44,087 nt of DNA from Gallionella sp. UBA4121 (GCA_002381565.1 DFWZ01000059.1:1-44087); one strand, 5' to 3'. Shown: positions 23,718-31,941, counted from the stretch's first letter. The notes: generated from the letters alone by a model not told the origin. Numbers and translations: made by a program.

Positions 23718-24479
23718 TTGTATAAACAAAATCATTTAAGTAATGTAAGAGTCGTCCTGAGTCACACCACCCATCCGGGCAATATCGGTGCGGCGGCGCG
23801 GGCGATGAAGACGATGGGGCTGCACCATCTGTATCTGATCAATCCGCGCCATTTCCCCGATCCTCAGGCTGCTGCGATGGCGGCGGGGGCGGACGATGTG
23901 CTGCAAAATGCGGTGGTGTGCGGTGCTATCGATGAAGCCTTGCAGGGTGTGGTGCTGACGGTGGCTATGACGGCGAGACTGCGGGACATTTCCAACGAAG
24001 TGTTGACGCCGCGCGCGGCGATGCCGCTGGTTTTGCAGCAGGCGGCGACACAATCCGTAGCCTTGCTGTTCGGCACCGAAATGTCCGGCCTCACCAACGA
24101 AGAGGTGAGCCGCGCCCAGATGCTGGTGAATATTCCGGCCAATCCTGATTTTTCCTCGCTCAATCTGGCCTCCTCGGTGCAGGTGATGGCTTACGAGCTT
24201 AGCGTGGCCGCGCAAAGTTTTCAGCCGGCCCAGCAACTGCTTCAACCTGCCGCGCATGAACAGGTGGAAGGTTTTATGGTTCATCTGGAAAAGGCGCTGC
24301 ACGAGATCGGTTTTTTCACCACGCAGAACCCGGCGCGCATGATGCAGCGTCTGCGCCGCCTGTATGCGAGGGCGCGGCTGGAAGCGGACGAAATCAACAT
24401 CCTGCGCGGCATATTGAGCGTGACAACCGAGTACAATGCACGCCTCAAGGCGCGTTATCGGCAGGACAATGATGTTTAG
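23718..24479 (+). CDS. trmJ: tRNA (cytidine/uridine-32-2'-O-)-methyltransferase
   Basis: TrmJ is a SPOUT methyltransferase that 2'-O-methylates residue 32 in the anticodon loop of several tRNAs. The 253-aa protein has the SPOUT N-terminus VRVVLSHTTHPGNIGAAARAM, the knot motifs LLFGTEMSGLTNEEV and the SLNLASSVQVMAYEL segment. The C-terminal helical dimer region is complete. The start is a TTG at 23718, since no ATG or GTG precedes the conserved strand in frame. It overlaps cysE and lies just before the isc operon, a frequent arrangement in this group. Confidence 0.94.
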   Translation: MYKQNHLSNVRVVLSHTTHPGNIGAAARAMKTMGLHHLYLINPRHFPDPQAAAMAAGADDVLQNAVVCGAIDEALQGVVLTVAMTARLRDISNEVLTPRAAMPLVLQQAATQSVALLFGTEMSGLTNEEVSRAQMLVNIPANPDFSSLNLASSVQVMAYELSVAAQSFQPAQQLLQPAAHEQVEGFMVHLEKALHEIGFFTTQNPARMMQRLRRLYARARLEADEINILRGILSVTTEYNARLKARYRQDNDV

Positions 24480-25203
24480 AAATATAAAGGAAGACATTGC
24501 CAGCGTATTCGACCGGGATCCGGCAGCGCGCACCACTTTCGAGGTGCTGACCTGCTATCCGGGCCTGCATGCGCGCCTGCTCCATCGCTTATCCAACAGC
24601 TTGTGGCGCGCCAACCTGAAATGGCCGGCACGCTTTCTGTCCTATCTGACCAGGGGATTAACAGGCATCGAGATTCATCCTGGGGCGACCATAGGGAAGC
24701 GCTTTTTCATCGACCACGGCATGGGCGTGGTCATCGGTGAAACCGCAGAAATCGGCAATGACGTGACGCTGTATCACGGCGTCACGCTGGGCGGCACATC
24801 CTGGCGGCATGGCAAGCGCCACCCCACCCTGGGCGATGGGGTGGTGGTCGGTGCGGGGGCGAAGATACTCGGGCCGATCACCATCGGTGCTGGCGCGAAG
24901 ATAGGATCAAATGCTGTGGTGGTCAAAGACGTGCCGTCAGGGGCTACGGCGGCGGGCATACCGGCGCGGATCCTGGATGAAGAGAAGAAAAAAACGCCAG
25001 GATTTGACGCGTATGGCATAGGCAACGACCAGAATGATCCGGTTGCCAAGGCAATTCACGGCCTGCTCGGGCACAGTGTGACGGTGGATCAACGCATTGA
25101 TTTTATTCTGCAACAACTTGAAAAAATGGGCGTGAGCGTTGAAGAAGAGCGTGCCACCGCCGATAAATTTGACCCCAACCATTTGAATAAAATAGTTGAT
25201 TAA
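24472..25203 (+). CDS. cysE: Serine O-acetyltransferase
   Basis: CysE acetylates serine to O-acetylserine, the precursor that cysteine synthase turns into cysteine. The product is 243 aa from the ATG at 24472. The left-handed beta-helix hexapeptide region (IEIHPGATIGKRFFIDHGMG to VVVKDVPSG) and the catalytic HGVTLGG loop are present. AGGA at 24463-24466 lies within the end of trmJ, and the start overlaps the trmJ stop by 8 nt, so translation is coupled. Its stop codon lies inside the IscR site for iscR. Placement before iscS makes sense, because cysteine is the sulfur source for iron-sulfur assembly. Confidence 0.94.
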   Translation: MFRNIKEDIASVFDRDPAARTTFEVLTCYPGLHARLLHRLSNSLWRANLKWPARFLSYLTRGLTGIEIHPGATIGKRFFIDHGMGVVIGETAEIGNDVTLYHGVTLGGTSWRHGKRHPTLGDGVVVGAGAKILGPITIGAGAKIGSNAVVVKDVPSGATAAGIPARILDEEKKKTPGFDAYGIGNDQNDPVAKAIHGLLGHSVTVDQRIDFILQQLEKMGVSVEEERATADKFDPNHLNKIVD

Positions 25204-25216
25204 AATGTTCGGGTAT
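25192..25216 (+). promoter_or_regulatory. Type-1 IscR binding site
   Basis: The 25-bp site starts ATAGTTGA and ends TTCGGGTAT. Compared by eye with the E. coli type-1 consensus (ATASYYGACTR...YAGTCRRSTAT) it matches at 22 of 25 positions. It overlaps the cysE stop codon and the predicted -35 box of iscR, the geometry expected for autorepression by [2Fe-2S]-IscR. Confidence 0.75.
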
Positions 25217-25224
25217 TATAGTAT
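25196..25224 (+). promoter_or_regulatory. Predicted promoter of the isc operon
   Basis: TTGATT (25196-25201) and TAGTAT (25219-25224) are 17 nt apart; an overlapping TATTAT/TATAGT could serve as -10 instead. The IscR site covers the -35 and most of the spacer. A weak hairpin (AACCGGA/TCCGGTT, 25238-25261) lies in the leader before iscR. Confidence 0.55.
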
Positions 25225-25291
25225 TTGCATAACTGGTAACCGGAGGTTGAATTTTCCGGTTTTGAATGAATTTTAAAAGGCTAGAAATAAC

Positions 25292-25747
25292 ATGCGATTG
25301 ACTACCAAGGGGCGTTTTGCTGTAACGGCAATGGTTGATTTGGCGATGCACGGCGGACGCGGTCCGGTAACACTCGCATCTATCAGTGAGCGGCAGAAAA
25401 TTTCGCTTTCCTACCTGGAGCAGTTGTTCGGCAAGCTGCGCCGGAATAATCTGGTGGAAAGTGTGCGTGGTCCCGGAGGCGGATATTATCTGGCCAGGAC
25501 AGCCACTAAAATAAAAATTGCCGAGATCGTGGTCGCGGTGGATGAGCCGCTGGATGCAACTCATTGCGCTGAGCAGGCTGATTGCCATGACGGCAAGCCT
25601 TGCCTCACGCATAATTTGTGGATGAGTCTGAATGAAAAAATTTATGCCTATCTGGACTCTGTCAATCTTCAGCAGTTGGTAGAGGGGCAGGCCAGACCCA
25701 CTTCAGGCGTGACTGCGATATCGATGAATAAAATGGCTGTCAGGTGA
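25292..25747 (+). CDS. iscR: Iron-sulfur cluster regulator IscR
   Basis: IscR is an Rrf2-family DNA-binding protein that carries a [2Fe-2S] cluster and represses its own operon when clusters are plentiful. The 151-aa protein has the Rrf2 N-terminus MRLTTKGRFAVTAMVDLAMH, a winged helix with the recognition segment ISLSYLEQLFGKLRR and the wing GPGGGYYLAR. Cluster ligands are Cys92, Cys98, Cys104 and His107, the exact IscR set. A type-1 IscR box lies about 75 bp upstream of the start, fitting autoregulation. It heads iscSUA-hscBA-fdx-iscX. Confidence 0.97.
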   Translation: MRLTTKGRFAVTAMVDLAMHGGRGPVTLASISERQKISLSYLEQLFGKLRRNNLVESVRGPGGGYYLARTATKIKIAEIVVAVDEPLDATHCAEQADCHDGKPCLTHNLWMSLNEKIYAYLDSVNLQQLVEGQARPTSGVTAISMNKMAVR

Positions 25748-25789
25748 TTTGCCATACGGCTTCTTGTTGCGTAATTTAGAGAGTTTAAA

Positions 25790-26998
25790 ATGAAACTACC
25801 AATTTACATGGACTATTCTGCCACCACGCCGGTTGACCCGCGTGTGGCCGATAAAATGATTCCTTATCTGACCGAGAAATTTGGCAATCCGGCCAGCCGT
25901 TCGCATGCGTTTGGCTGGGAAGCCGATGCGGCGGTTGAGTTGGCGCGTGAACAAGTTGCGGCCCTGGTCAATGCCGATTCCAAGGAAATCGTCTGGACTT
26001 CGGGGGCGACTGAATCGAACAACCTCGCCATCAAGGGCGCGGCACATTTCTATCAGGGCAAGGGCCGTCATATCGTCACCATGCGCATCGAGCATAAGGC
26101 GGTGATCGACACAGTACGCGAACTTGAACGCGAAGGTTTTTCCGCGACTTACCTCGACCCTGAACCGAATGGCCTGCTCGATCTTGAGAAGTTTGAGGCA
26201 GCCTTGCGCCCTGACACGATACTGGTGTCCATCATGATGGTGAACAATGAAATCGGCGTGATCCAGGACATCGCTGCCATCGGTGAAATTTGCCGCAACA
26301 AGGGTATTCTGTTTCATGTGGATGCGGCGCAGGCGACCGGCAAGGTTCTGATTGACTTGCAGACGCTTAAAGTGGATCTGATGTCCTTCTCTGCGCACAA
26401 GACATACGGCCCCAAAGGCATAGGCGCGCTGTACGTGCGGCGTAAACCGCGTGTTCGGCTGGAAGCGCAGATGCACGGCGGCGGACATGAGCGCGGCATG
26501 CGTTCCGGTACGCTGGCAACGCATCAGATCGTCGGCATGGGCGAAGCGTTTCGCATCGCACAACTCGAGATGGGAGTCGAGAACGAGCGGGTGCGCATGC
26601 TGCGCGATCGTTTGCTCAATGGCTTGATGGACATGGAAGAGGTGCATATCAACGGCGATCTGGAGCAGCGGGTGCCGCACAACCTCAACCTGAGCTTCAA
26701 TTTTGTCGAAGGCGAGTCGCTGATCATGGCGATCAAGGACGTGGCCGTGTCCAGCGGTTCGGCCTGCACCTCGGCCAGCCTCGAGCCATCCTATGTGTTG
26801 CGTGCGCTGGGGCGCAGCGATGAATTGGCACACAGCTCAATCCGCTTCACGGTGGGGCGTTTCACCACCGTTGAAGAAGTGGATTACGTCATTGCGCTGA
26901 TGAAGGGCAAGATCGACAAGCTGCGTGAGTTGTCGCCGCTTTGGGAGATGTACAAGGACGGCATTGATTTGAACACCGTGCAGTGGGCTGCACATTAA
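25790..26998 (+). CDS. iscS: Cysteine desulfurase IscS
   Basis: IscS is the PLP enzyme that takes sulfur from cysteine and passes it as persulfide to IscU and other acceptors such as tRNA-thiolation enzymes. The protein is 402 aa, the standard group I length. The PLP lysine is Lys204 in FSAHKTYGPKG, and the mobile persulfide Cys326 lies in SSGSACTSASLEP. GATESNNLAIKG and the LSFNFVEGESL region are typical. AGAGAG precedes the ATG. It is followed by a heptad-repeat gap and iscU. Confidence 0.98.
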   Translation: MKLPIYMDYSATTPVDPRVADKMIPYLTEKFGNPASRSHAFGWEADAAVELAREQVAALVNADSKEIVWTSGATESNNLAIKGAAHFYQGKGRHIVTMRIEHKAVIDTVRELEREGFSATYLDPEPNGLLDLEKFEAALRPDTILVSIMMVNNEIGVIQDIAAIGEICRNKGILFHVDAAQATGKVLIDLQTLKVDLMSFSAHKTYGPKGIGALYVRRKPRVRLEAQMHGGGHERGMRSGTLATHQIVGMGEAFRIAQLEMGVENERVRMLRDRLLNGLMDMEEVHINGDLEQRVPHNLNLSFNFVEGESLIMAIKDVAVSSGSACTSASLEPSYVLRALGRSDELAHSSIRFTVGRFTTVEEVDYVIALMKGKIDKLRELSPLWEMYKDGIDLNTVQWAAH

Positions 26999-27002
26999 AA
27001 AC

Positions 27003-27067
27003 AGGAACGAGGATCTAGGAGCGAGCCGGAACACGGTTTTCCTCAATCCTCAATCCTCAATCCTAGG
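27003..27067 (+). repeat. Heptanucleotide repeat between iscS and iscU
   Basis: Units AGGAACG, AGGATCT and AGGAGCG are followed by three TCCTCAA units (27040-27060) and TCCTAGG. The two halves are roughly complementary, so a loose hairpin can form. The last unit supplies part of the iscU ribosome binding site AGGAG. Confidence 0.7.
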
Positions 27068-27075
27068 AGATTAAA

Positions 27076-27492
27076 ATGGCATACAGCGAAAAATTATTGG
27101 ACCATTACGAAAATCCTCGCAATGTTGGCTCGTTCGGCAAGGATGATGAAGGTCTGGGTACCGGAATGGTCGGCGCGCCGGCCTGCGGTGATGTGATGAA
27201 ATTGCAGATCAAGGTGGGCAAGGACGGCATCATCGAAGACGCCAAATTCAAGACCTATGGCTGCGGTTCAGCGATTGCGTCCAGTTCTCTGGTGACTGAA
27301 TGGGTCAAGGGAAAAACGGTGGATCAGGCATTGGAGATCAAGAACACACAGATCGCCGAAGAGTTGGCGTTGCCGCCGGTGAAAATCCATTGCTCGATTC
27401 TGGCAGAAGATGCCATCAAGGCAGCGGTGGCGGATTACAAGTCCCGTCACGGTGCAAACGTGGAAACTTCTGCCTGTACGGGCAGCCGTTAA
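27076..27492 (+). CDS. iscU: Iron-sulfur cluster scaffold protein IscU
   Basis: IscU is the scaffold on which [2Fe-2S] and [4Fe-4S] clusters are built from IscS sulfur. The 138-aa protein carries the three ligand cysteines Cys37, Cys63 and Cys106, the conserved Asp after Cys37 (ACGD), and the LPPVK motif (residues 99-103) that HscA recognises. AGGAGA lies 6-7 nt before the ATG. The C-terminus is about ten residues longer than E. coli IscU and ends with an extra Cys-Thr segment (SACTGSR). Confidence 0.98.
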   Translation: MAYSEKLLDHYENPRNVGSFGKDDEGLGTGMVGAPACGDVMKLQIKVGKDGIIEDAKFKTYGCGSAIASSSLVTEWVKGKTVDQALEIKNTQIAEELALPPVKIHCSILAEDAIKAAVADYKSRHGANVETSACTGSR

Positions 27493-27505
27493 GCGGGAGG
27501 AGATC

Positions 27506-27829
27506 ATGGGCGTTACTCTGTCTGAAGCGGCGGCAAAACATGTGCAGAATTTCATTGCCAAGCGCGGTCGCGGTATCGGGCTTCGCATCGGCGTGCGCAC
27601 CAGCGGTTGTTCCGGCATGGCTTACAAGCTGGAATTTGCCGATGCGCCCGATGAGGATGATTTGCAATTCGACAGTTTCGGCGTGACTGTGCTGGTTGAT
27701 CCAAAAAGCCTGCCGTACATCGAAGGCATGGAACTGGATTACACACGGGAGGGATTGAATGAAGGTTTCAAGTTCAACAACCCGAACGTGAAGGACGCGT
27801 GCGGTTGCGGCGAGAGTTTTCAGGTTTGA
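27506..27829 (+). CDS. iscA: Iron-sulfur cluster assembly protein IscA
   Basis: IscA is an A-type carrier that takes part in [4Fe-4S] maturation. The product is 107 aa from the ATG at 27506, preceded by an excellent GGGAGGAGA; the frame is open further upstream only inside iscU. The three ligands Cys35 (TSGCSGMAY), Cys99 and Cys101 (ACGCGESF) match the family. It lies 13 bp after iscU. Confidence 0.97.
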   Translation: MGVTLSEAAAKHVQNFIAKRGRGIGLRIGVRTSGCSGMAYKLEFADAPDEDDLQFDSFGVTVLVDPKSLPYIEGMELDYTREGLNEGFKFNNPNVKDACGCGESFQV

Positions 27830-27861
27830 CGTGATCATTTCCGCACATAACCCGCGACTTT

Positions 27862-27947
27862 GCTGGCATTGTTTGCCAGCTTGGTCGAATGGCTAACTGT
27901 TTCATCAGGCGGAAATCCAGTTGAAAAGTATTCCCTTGCGTAGCAAG
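27862..27947 (+). repeat. Hairpin pair in the iscA-hscB gap
   Basis: GCTGGCA/TGCCAGC (27862-27868 with 27874-27880) and CCTTGC/GCAAGG (about 27933-27947) form two hairpins in a 186-bp gap. The following text (GCCTGTGCGGGAATGACGAA) is a piece of the common GCGGGAATGACG dispersed repeat. These could act as processing or attenuation points within the operon. Confidence 0.5.
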
Positions 27948-28015
27948 GACAAAGCCGAAGAAGTTGCCTTCGCCTGTGCGGGAATGACGAAGTTTAATTT
28001 TTAGTGATTTCTTAA

Positions 28016-28558
28016 ATGTCCCTCTCGGGTTTTAACTTTCAGCATAATCACTTCCAATTGTTCGGGCTGCAGCAGTCCTTTAAACTGGACACGGCGCAGC
28101 TCGAACTTGCATTTCGTGCCTTGCAGGCGCAGGTGCACCCTGACAAATCGGCTCATCTGGCAGATGTAGAGCAACGCCTGGCGATGCAGCGCTCCACGCT
28201 GGTTAATGAGGCGTATCAGACGCTGAAGAGCCCGATAAAGAGGGCGCGCTACTTGTTGTCGCTCCATGGTGTGGACACGCAGGAAGAAACCAATACGGCC
28301 ATGCCGGTAGATTTTCTGATGGTACAGATGGAATGGCGCGAGGCAGTTGGCGTCGCTGTGCAGGCGCGTGATGTCGCCGCACTCGAACAGCAGGAAACAC
28401 GCATGAAGGCGGAGGCGCGTAAACTTGAAGCTGCGCTTGAGGTTAAAATGGACGTCGAGCATGACTATGACGTTGCTGCACAGCTGGTGCGCAAGCTGCG
28501 ATTCATGGAAAAACTTGCGGAAGAAATAAATTCCGCTTATGACGAAATAGACAGCTAG
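28016..28558 (+). CDS. hscB: Fe-S assembly J-domain co-chaperone HscB
   Basis: HscB is the J-protein that delivers IscU to HscA and stimulates its ATPase. The 180-aa protein has an N-terminal J domain with HPD at 41-43 (QVHPDKSAH) and the NEAYQTLKSPIKRARYLL motif, then the C-terminal three-helix domain that binds IscU. Length is normal (E. coli 171 aa). It ends in TAG. The ribosome site is weak, so coupling or a nearby processed end may matter. Confidence 0.95.
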   Translation: MSLSGFNFQHNHFQLFGLQQSFKLDTAQLELAFRALQAQVHPDKSAHLADVEQRLAMQRSTLVNEAYQTLKSPIKRARYLLSLHGVDTQEETNTAMPVDFLMVQMEWREAVGVAVQARDVAALEQQETRMKAEARKLEAALEVKMDVEHDYDVAAQLVRKLRFMEKLAEEINSAYDEIDS

Positions 28559-28560
28559 TG

Positions 28561-28598
28561 AGTGGCAAGTGGTGAGCAGATAAATACCACTTACCACT
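28561..28598 (+). repeat. Hairpin in the hscB-hscA gap
   Basis: AGTGGCAAGTGGT (28561-28573) pairs with ACCACTTACCACT (28586-28598) with one G-U or mismatch position, around a 12-nt loop. It starts two bases after the hscB stop codon and is followed by a 7-bp-periodic ACTTACAATTCACGACTCCC text. Confidence 0.65.
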
Positions 28599-28623
28599 GA
28601 CAACTTACAATTCACGACTCCCA

Positions 28624-30558
28624 ATGGCCCTATTACAAATTTCTGAACCCGGTTTAAGCACAGCACCTCATCAGCACCGCCTGGCGGTGGGAATTGATCT
28701 TGGCACAACCAATTCGCTGGTTGGCACCGTGCGCAACGGCATCAGCGTGGTGCTGGGCGATGAACATGGCCGTGCCATGCTGCCTTCGGTGGTGCGCTAT
28801 GCGGCGGACGGCAGCGTGATGGTGGGCGAGGCAGCACAGGCTTTGCAGAGCGATGACCCGGTCAATACCATTGTTTCGGTAAAGCGCTTCATGGGGCGTG
28901 GACTGGTTGACGTCGGCGACATCAGTCAACTGCCGTATCGCTTCGTAGACGCTTCGACAAGCGCGGCACTGGCGCCTTCGGCAGGATCCCTCGGTTCACT
29001 CGGGGCTAAAGGCTCAGAACACGGAATGGTGCAACTGCGCACCGTGGCCGGGGTAAAAAGTCCTGTGGAAATATCCGCAGAAATTCTCAAGGTGTTGCGC
29101 AGCAGAGCAGAAGCCTCGCTTGGCGGCGAACTGGTGGGCGCGGTGATTACCGTGCCGGCCTATTTTGACGATGCGCAACGCCAGGCCACCAAGGATGCTG
29201 CAAAACTTGCGGGTCTCAACGTGCTGCGTCTGCTCAACGAACCGACGGCAGCTGCGATTGCCTATGGTCTGGATAATGCCTCCGAAGGCGTGTATGCGGT
29301 GTATGACCTGGGCGGCGGCACCTTCGATATTTCCATCCTGCGGCTGTCGCGCGGGGTGTTCGAGGTGCTGGCTGCAAATGGCGACTCGGCTCTGGGCGGT
29401 GACGACTTTGATCAGCGGATTTATTGCTGGATTCTGGAAAAGAATCAGCTCTCCGCTCTCAACCCCAGGGATACCCGCTTGCTGCTGACGTTAGCCCGCA
29501 CAGCCAAGGAACAACTCACCGAGCATGACGAGGCGCGCATGACTGCGGTGTTATCAAATGGTGAAGTGATAGACAACGTGCTGACGCAGGCTGAATTCGA
29601 AATCATGTCGCAGAATCTGATACAGCGCACCTTGCAACCTTTGCGCCGTGCCTTGCGCGATGCAAAGTTGAGCGTTGAACAGGTCAAAGGGGTCGTGATG
29701 GTCGGCGGTGCGACACGCATGCCGCAAGTGCAGCGTGCAGTAGGTGAATTTTTTGGCCAGACGCCGCTGACCAATCTCGATCCCGACAAGGTAGTGGCAT
29801 TGGGCGCTGCGATACAGGCCAATCTGCTGGCGGGCAATCGCAGTCGCGATGACTGGCTGTTGCTCGACGTGATTCCGCTGTCGCTGGGCCTGGAGACGGT
29901 GGGGGGGCTGGCGGAAAAAATCATTCCGCGCAACAGCACCATCCCAACCGCCAGAGCCCAGGAATTTACCACCTATAAAGACGGTCAGACCGCGATGAGC
30001 CTGCATGTGGTGCAAGGCGAGCGTGAACTGGTGAAAGATTGTCGCTCGCTGGCGAAGTTCGAACTGCGCGGCATTCCTCCCATGGTGGCAGGGGCGGCGC
30101 GCATACGCGTTACCTTCCAGGTGGATGCGGATGGCCTGCTGAACGTGGCGGCGCGCGAGATGGGCAGCGGGATTGAGTCGGCGATTGTGGTCAAGCCATC
30201 CTATGGATTAAGCGATGCAGAAATCGCCCGTATGTTACAGGACTCCACGCAGCACGCCCGGGACGATATGCAGGCTCGCACTATGCGCGAGCAGGAAACG
30301 GAAGCGAGTCAGTTGCTCGAAGCGGTGCAGCACGCCGTGGCGCAGGACGGCGAGTTGCTCGATCCGGTTCAACGCGCACATATCGAAACACAGATGGCAG
30401 TTTTGCGCGATGCATTGCAATCTGCGGATCATCTGGTCATAAAACGCGCCATTACGGCATTGAATGAAGCAACCGTCAGTTTCGCGCAGTCACGCATGGA
30501 CAAGAGTGTGACGCGTGCACTGGCGGGCAAGAATATATCTGATCTGGAGAGTAAGTAA
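28624..30558 (+). CDS. hscA: Fe-S assembly Hsp70 chaperone HscA
   Basis: HscA is the dedicated Hsp70 that promotes cluster transfer from IscU by binding its LPPVK motif. The nucleotide-binding domain shows GIDLGTTNSLVGTV, VITVPAYFDDAQRQATKDAA, LLNEPTAAAIAYGLD and DLGGGTFDISIL. The substrate-binding domain begins near residue 420 (LLDVIPLSLGLETVGG). The protein is 644 aa, about 25 longer than usual; the excess is a low-complexity Ser/Ala/Gly stretch at about residues 112-137 (STSAALAPSAGSLGSLGAKG). It ends at TAA overlapping the fdx ATG as TAATG. Confidence 0.96.
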   Translation: MALLQISEPGLSTAPHQHRLAVGIDLGTTNSLVGTVRNGISVVLGDEHGRAMLPSVVRYAADGSVMVGEAAQALQSDDPVNTIVSVKRFMGRGLVDVGDISQLPYRFVDASTSAALAPSAGSLGSLGAKGSEHGMVQLRTVAGVKSPVEISAEILKVLRSRAEASLGGELVGAVITVPAYFDDAQRQATKDAAKLAGLNVLRLLNEPTAAAIAYGLDNASEGVYAVYDLGGGTFDISILRLSRGVFEVLAANGDSALGGDDFDQRIYCWILEKNQLSALNPRDTRLLLTLARTAKEQLTEHDEARMTAVLSNGEVIDNVLTQAEFEIMSQNLIQRTLQPLRRALRDAKLSVEQVKGVVMVGGATRMPQVQRAVGEFFGQTPLTNLDPDKVVALGAAIQANLLAGNRSRDDWLLLDVIPLSLGLETVGGLAEKIIPRNSTIPTARAQEFTTYKDGQTAMSLHVVQGERELVKDCRSLAKFELRGIPPMVAGAARIRVTFQVDADGLLNVAAREMGSGIESAIVVKPSYGLSDAEIARMLQDSTQHARDDMQARTMREQETEASQLLEAVQHAVAQDGELLDPVQRAHIETQMAVLRDALQSADHLVIKRAITALNEATVSFAQSRMDKSVTRALAGKNISDLESK

Positions 30559-30893
30559 TGACGCAAATTATCGTGTTGCCGCATGAGGAGCTTTGCCCGA
30601 ATGGCGTGTTGCTTAATGTCACGCCAGGTATTTCCATTTGCGATGCCTTGTTGCAAAATGGGGTCGAGATCGAACATGCCTGCGAAAAATCCTGCGCATG
30701 CACCACGTGCCATGTCATCATCCGCGAGGGGATCAGTTCCCTGAAACCTGCTGAAGAGCTCGAGGATGATCTGCTGGATAAGGCATGGGGGCTGGAGCCG
30801 AACTCCCGCCTGTCCTGCCAGGCGATAGTCGCTGATACCGATCTGGTTGTTGAAATTCCCAAGTACACCATCAATATGGTCAAGGAAGGCTGA
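30558..30893 (+). CDS. fdx: Isc-type [2Fe-2S] ferredoxin
   Basis: Fdx supplies electrons for cluster assembly on IscU. The 111-aa adrenodoxin-type ferredoxin has ligands Cys42, Cys48, Cys51 and Cys87, with an extra Cys46, as in other Isc ferredoxins (EHACEKSCACTTCHVI). The start codon overlaps the hscA stop (TAATG), so translation is coupled. IscX follows 11 bp later. Confidence 0.97.
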   Translation: MTQIIVLPHEELCPNGVLLNVTPGISICDALLQNGVEIEHACEKSCACTTCHVIIREGISSLKPAEELEDDLLDKAWGLEPNSRLSCQAIVADTDLVVEIPKYTINMVKEG

Positions 30894-30904
30894 AAGGATC
30901 CCAA

Positions 30905-31099
30905 ATGAAATGGATAGATGTGCGCGATATTGCTATCGCATTGAGTGAAAAATATCCCGACACCGATCCGCGTACCGTGCGCTTTGTCGATCTGCATAAT
31001 TGGGTCGTCTCACTGGACGGCTTCGACGATGACCACGGGCATGGCGGCGAGAAGGTGCTCGAAGCGATACAGGCGACCTGGATAGACGAGGCCGAATAG
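30905..31099 (+). CDS. iscX: Fe-S assembly protein IscX
   Basis: IscX (YfhJ) is a small acidic adaptor that binds IscS and may carry iron or moderate its activity. The 64-aa protein begins MKWIDVRDIAIALSEKYPD and ends in the typical acidic ATWIDEAE. AAAGGAT precedes the ATG. Its TAG stop is followed after one base by the dsbB ATG. Confidence 0.95.
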   Translation: MKWIDVRDIAIALSEKYPDTDPRTVRFVDLHNWVVSLDGFDDDHGHGGEKVLEAIQATWIDEAE

Positions 31100-31100
31100 T

Positions 31101-31607
31101 ATGCTGAGACTCTGGCGGCGCATTCCAAACAGCTGGCTGTATCTGGCAGGTTTCCTGTTTTCAAGCGGACTGATGGGTTTCGGTCTGTACCTGCAATACG
31201 TCAAGCATCAGGATCCTTGTCCGCTGTGCATGGTGCAGCGCGTGATTTTCATCGCCATTCTGGTGGCGTTTCTGATCGCCGCGACGCACGGCCCGAAGCG
31301 TCTGGGCGAACGCATTTATGCGGTGCTGGTCGTGTTGCTCTCGCTATCCGGCGTTGCAGTTGCGGCGCGCCATATCTGGCTGCAAAACCTGCCCAAAGAC
31401 CAGGTGCCCGCCTGCGGTCCGGGTCTGGACTACATGCTGGAAACCATGCCGATGGCCAATGTGTTGAAATCACTGATGCACGGCTCCGGTGAATGCGCAG
31501 AAAAAGGCTGGACCTTTTTAACGCTCGGCATTCCGGAATGGTCGCTGTTGTGCTATCTGGCCCTCGGTGTTTGGGCGGTGCTGATCGCGCTCAGAGGAAA
31601 ATCTTAA
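31101..31607 (+). CDS. dsbB: Disulfide bond formation protein DsbB
   Basis: DsbB is an inner-membrane protein that reoxidises DsbA and passes electrons to quinone. The 168-aa sequence shows four membrane helices. The first cysteine pair is Cys40-Cys43 (DPCPLCMVQR) and the second is Cys105 and Cys132 in the long periplasmic loop. It starts one base after iscX, so it is probably the last gene of the isc transcript; a link between cluster synthesis and disulfide formation is only positional. Confidence 0.95.
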   Translation: MLRLWRRIPNSWLYLAGFLFSSGLMGFGLYLQYVKHQDPCPLCMVQRVIFIAILVAFLIAATHGPKRLGERIYAVLVVLLSLSGVAVAARHIWLQNLPKDQVPACGPGLDYMLETMPMANVLKSLMHGSGECAEKGWTFLTLGIPEWSLLCYLALGVWAVLIALRGKS

Positions 31608-31893
31608 CCGCTCTTGGCTGGTAAATAACGGAGCATGGGCATTCCCGCTCAAGCGGGAACGACGGACCCATTTCGGCAATACTCGTGCCAAACGCCTGGG
31701 ACGCACATCTTCCCCCACGAAGCGCCGGATAATGCGCCGATGCCTGCACCATTCAGCATGCCGATGTTCGGCTGCGCGAACCATGCTCCCCTGCCTGACG
31801 ATGGCAGGGAACAGTATGCCATCGTCACCAGAGATATTCTTTTGTTCCATTTATGAAACAGCCTGTCTCATTTTAAGAGCTTTATCTATCTTT

Positions 31894-31922
31894 TTGAGCC
31901 GCCTATCATGCCCCTGTATTCT
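31894..31922 (+). promoter_or_regulatory. Predicted sigma70 promoter for the redox genes
   Basis: TTGAGC (31894-31899) and TATTCT (31917-31922) are separated by 17 nt, upstream of the leader ORF and the dioxygenase gene. Confidence 0.5.
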
Positions 31923-31941
31923 CACTTCGGAGGACAAGACC

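Noticed and set aside
25796..26833. Long open frame antisense to iscS
   Set aside because: It mirrors the codon structure of iscS, starts without a ribosome site, and has no family resemblance.
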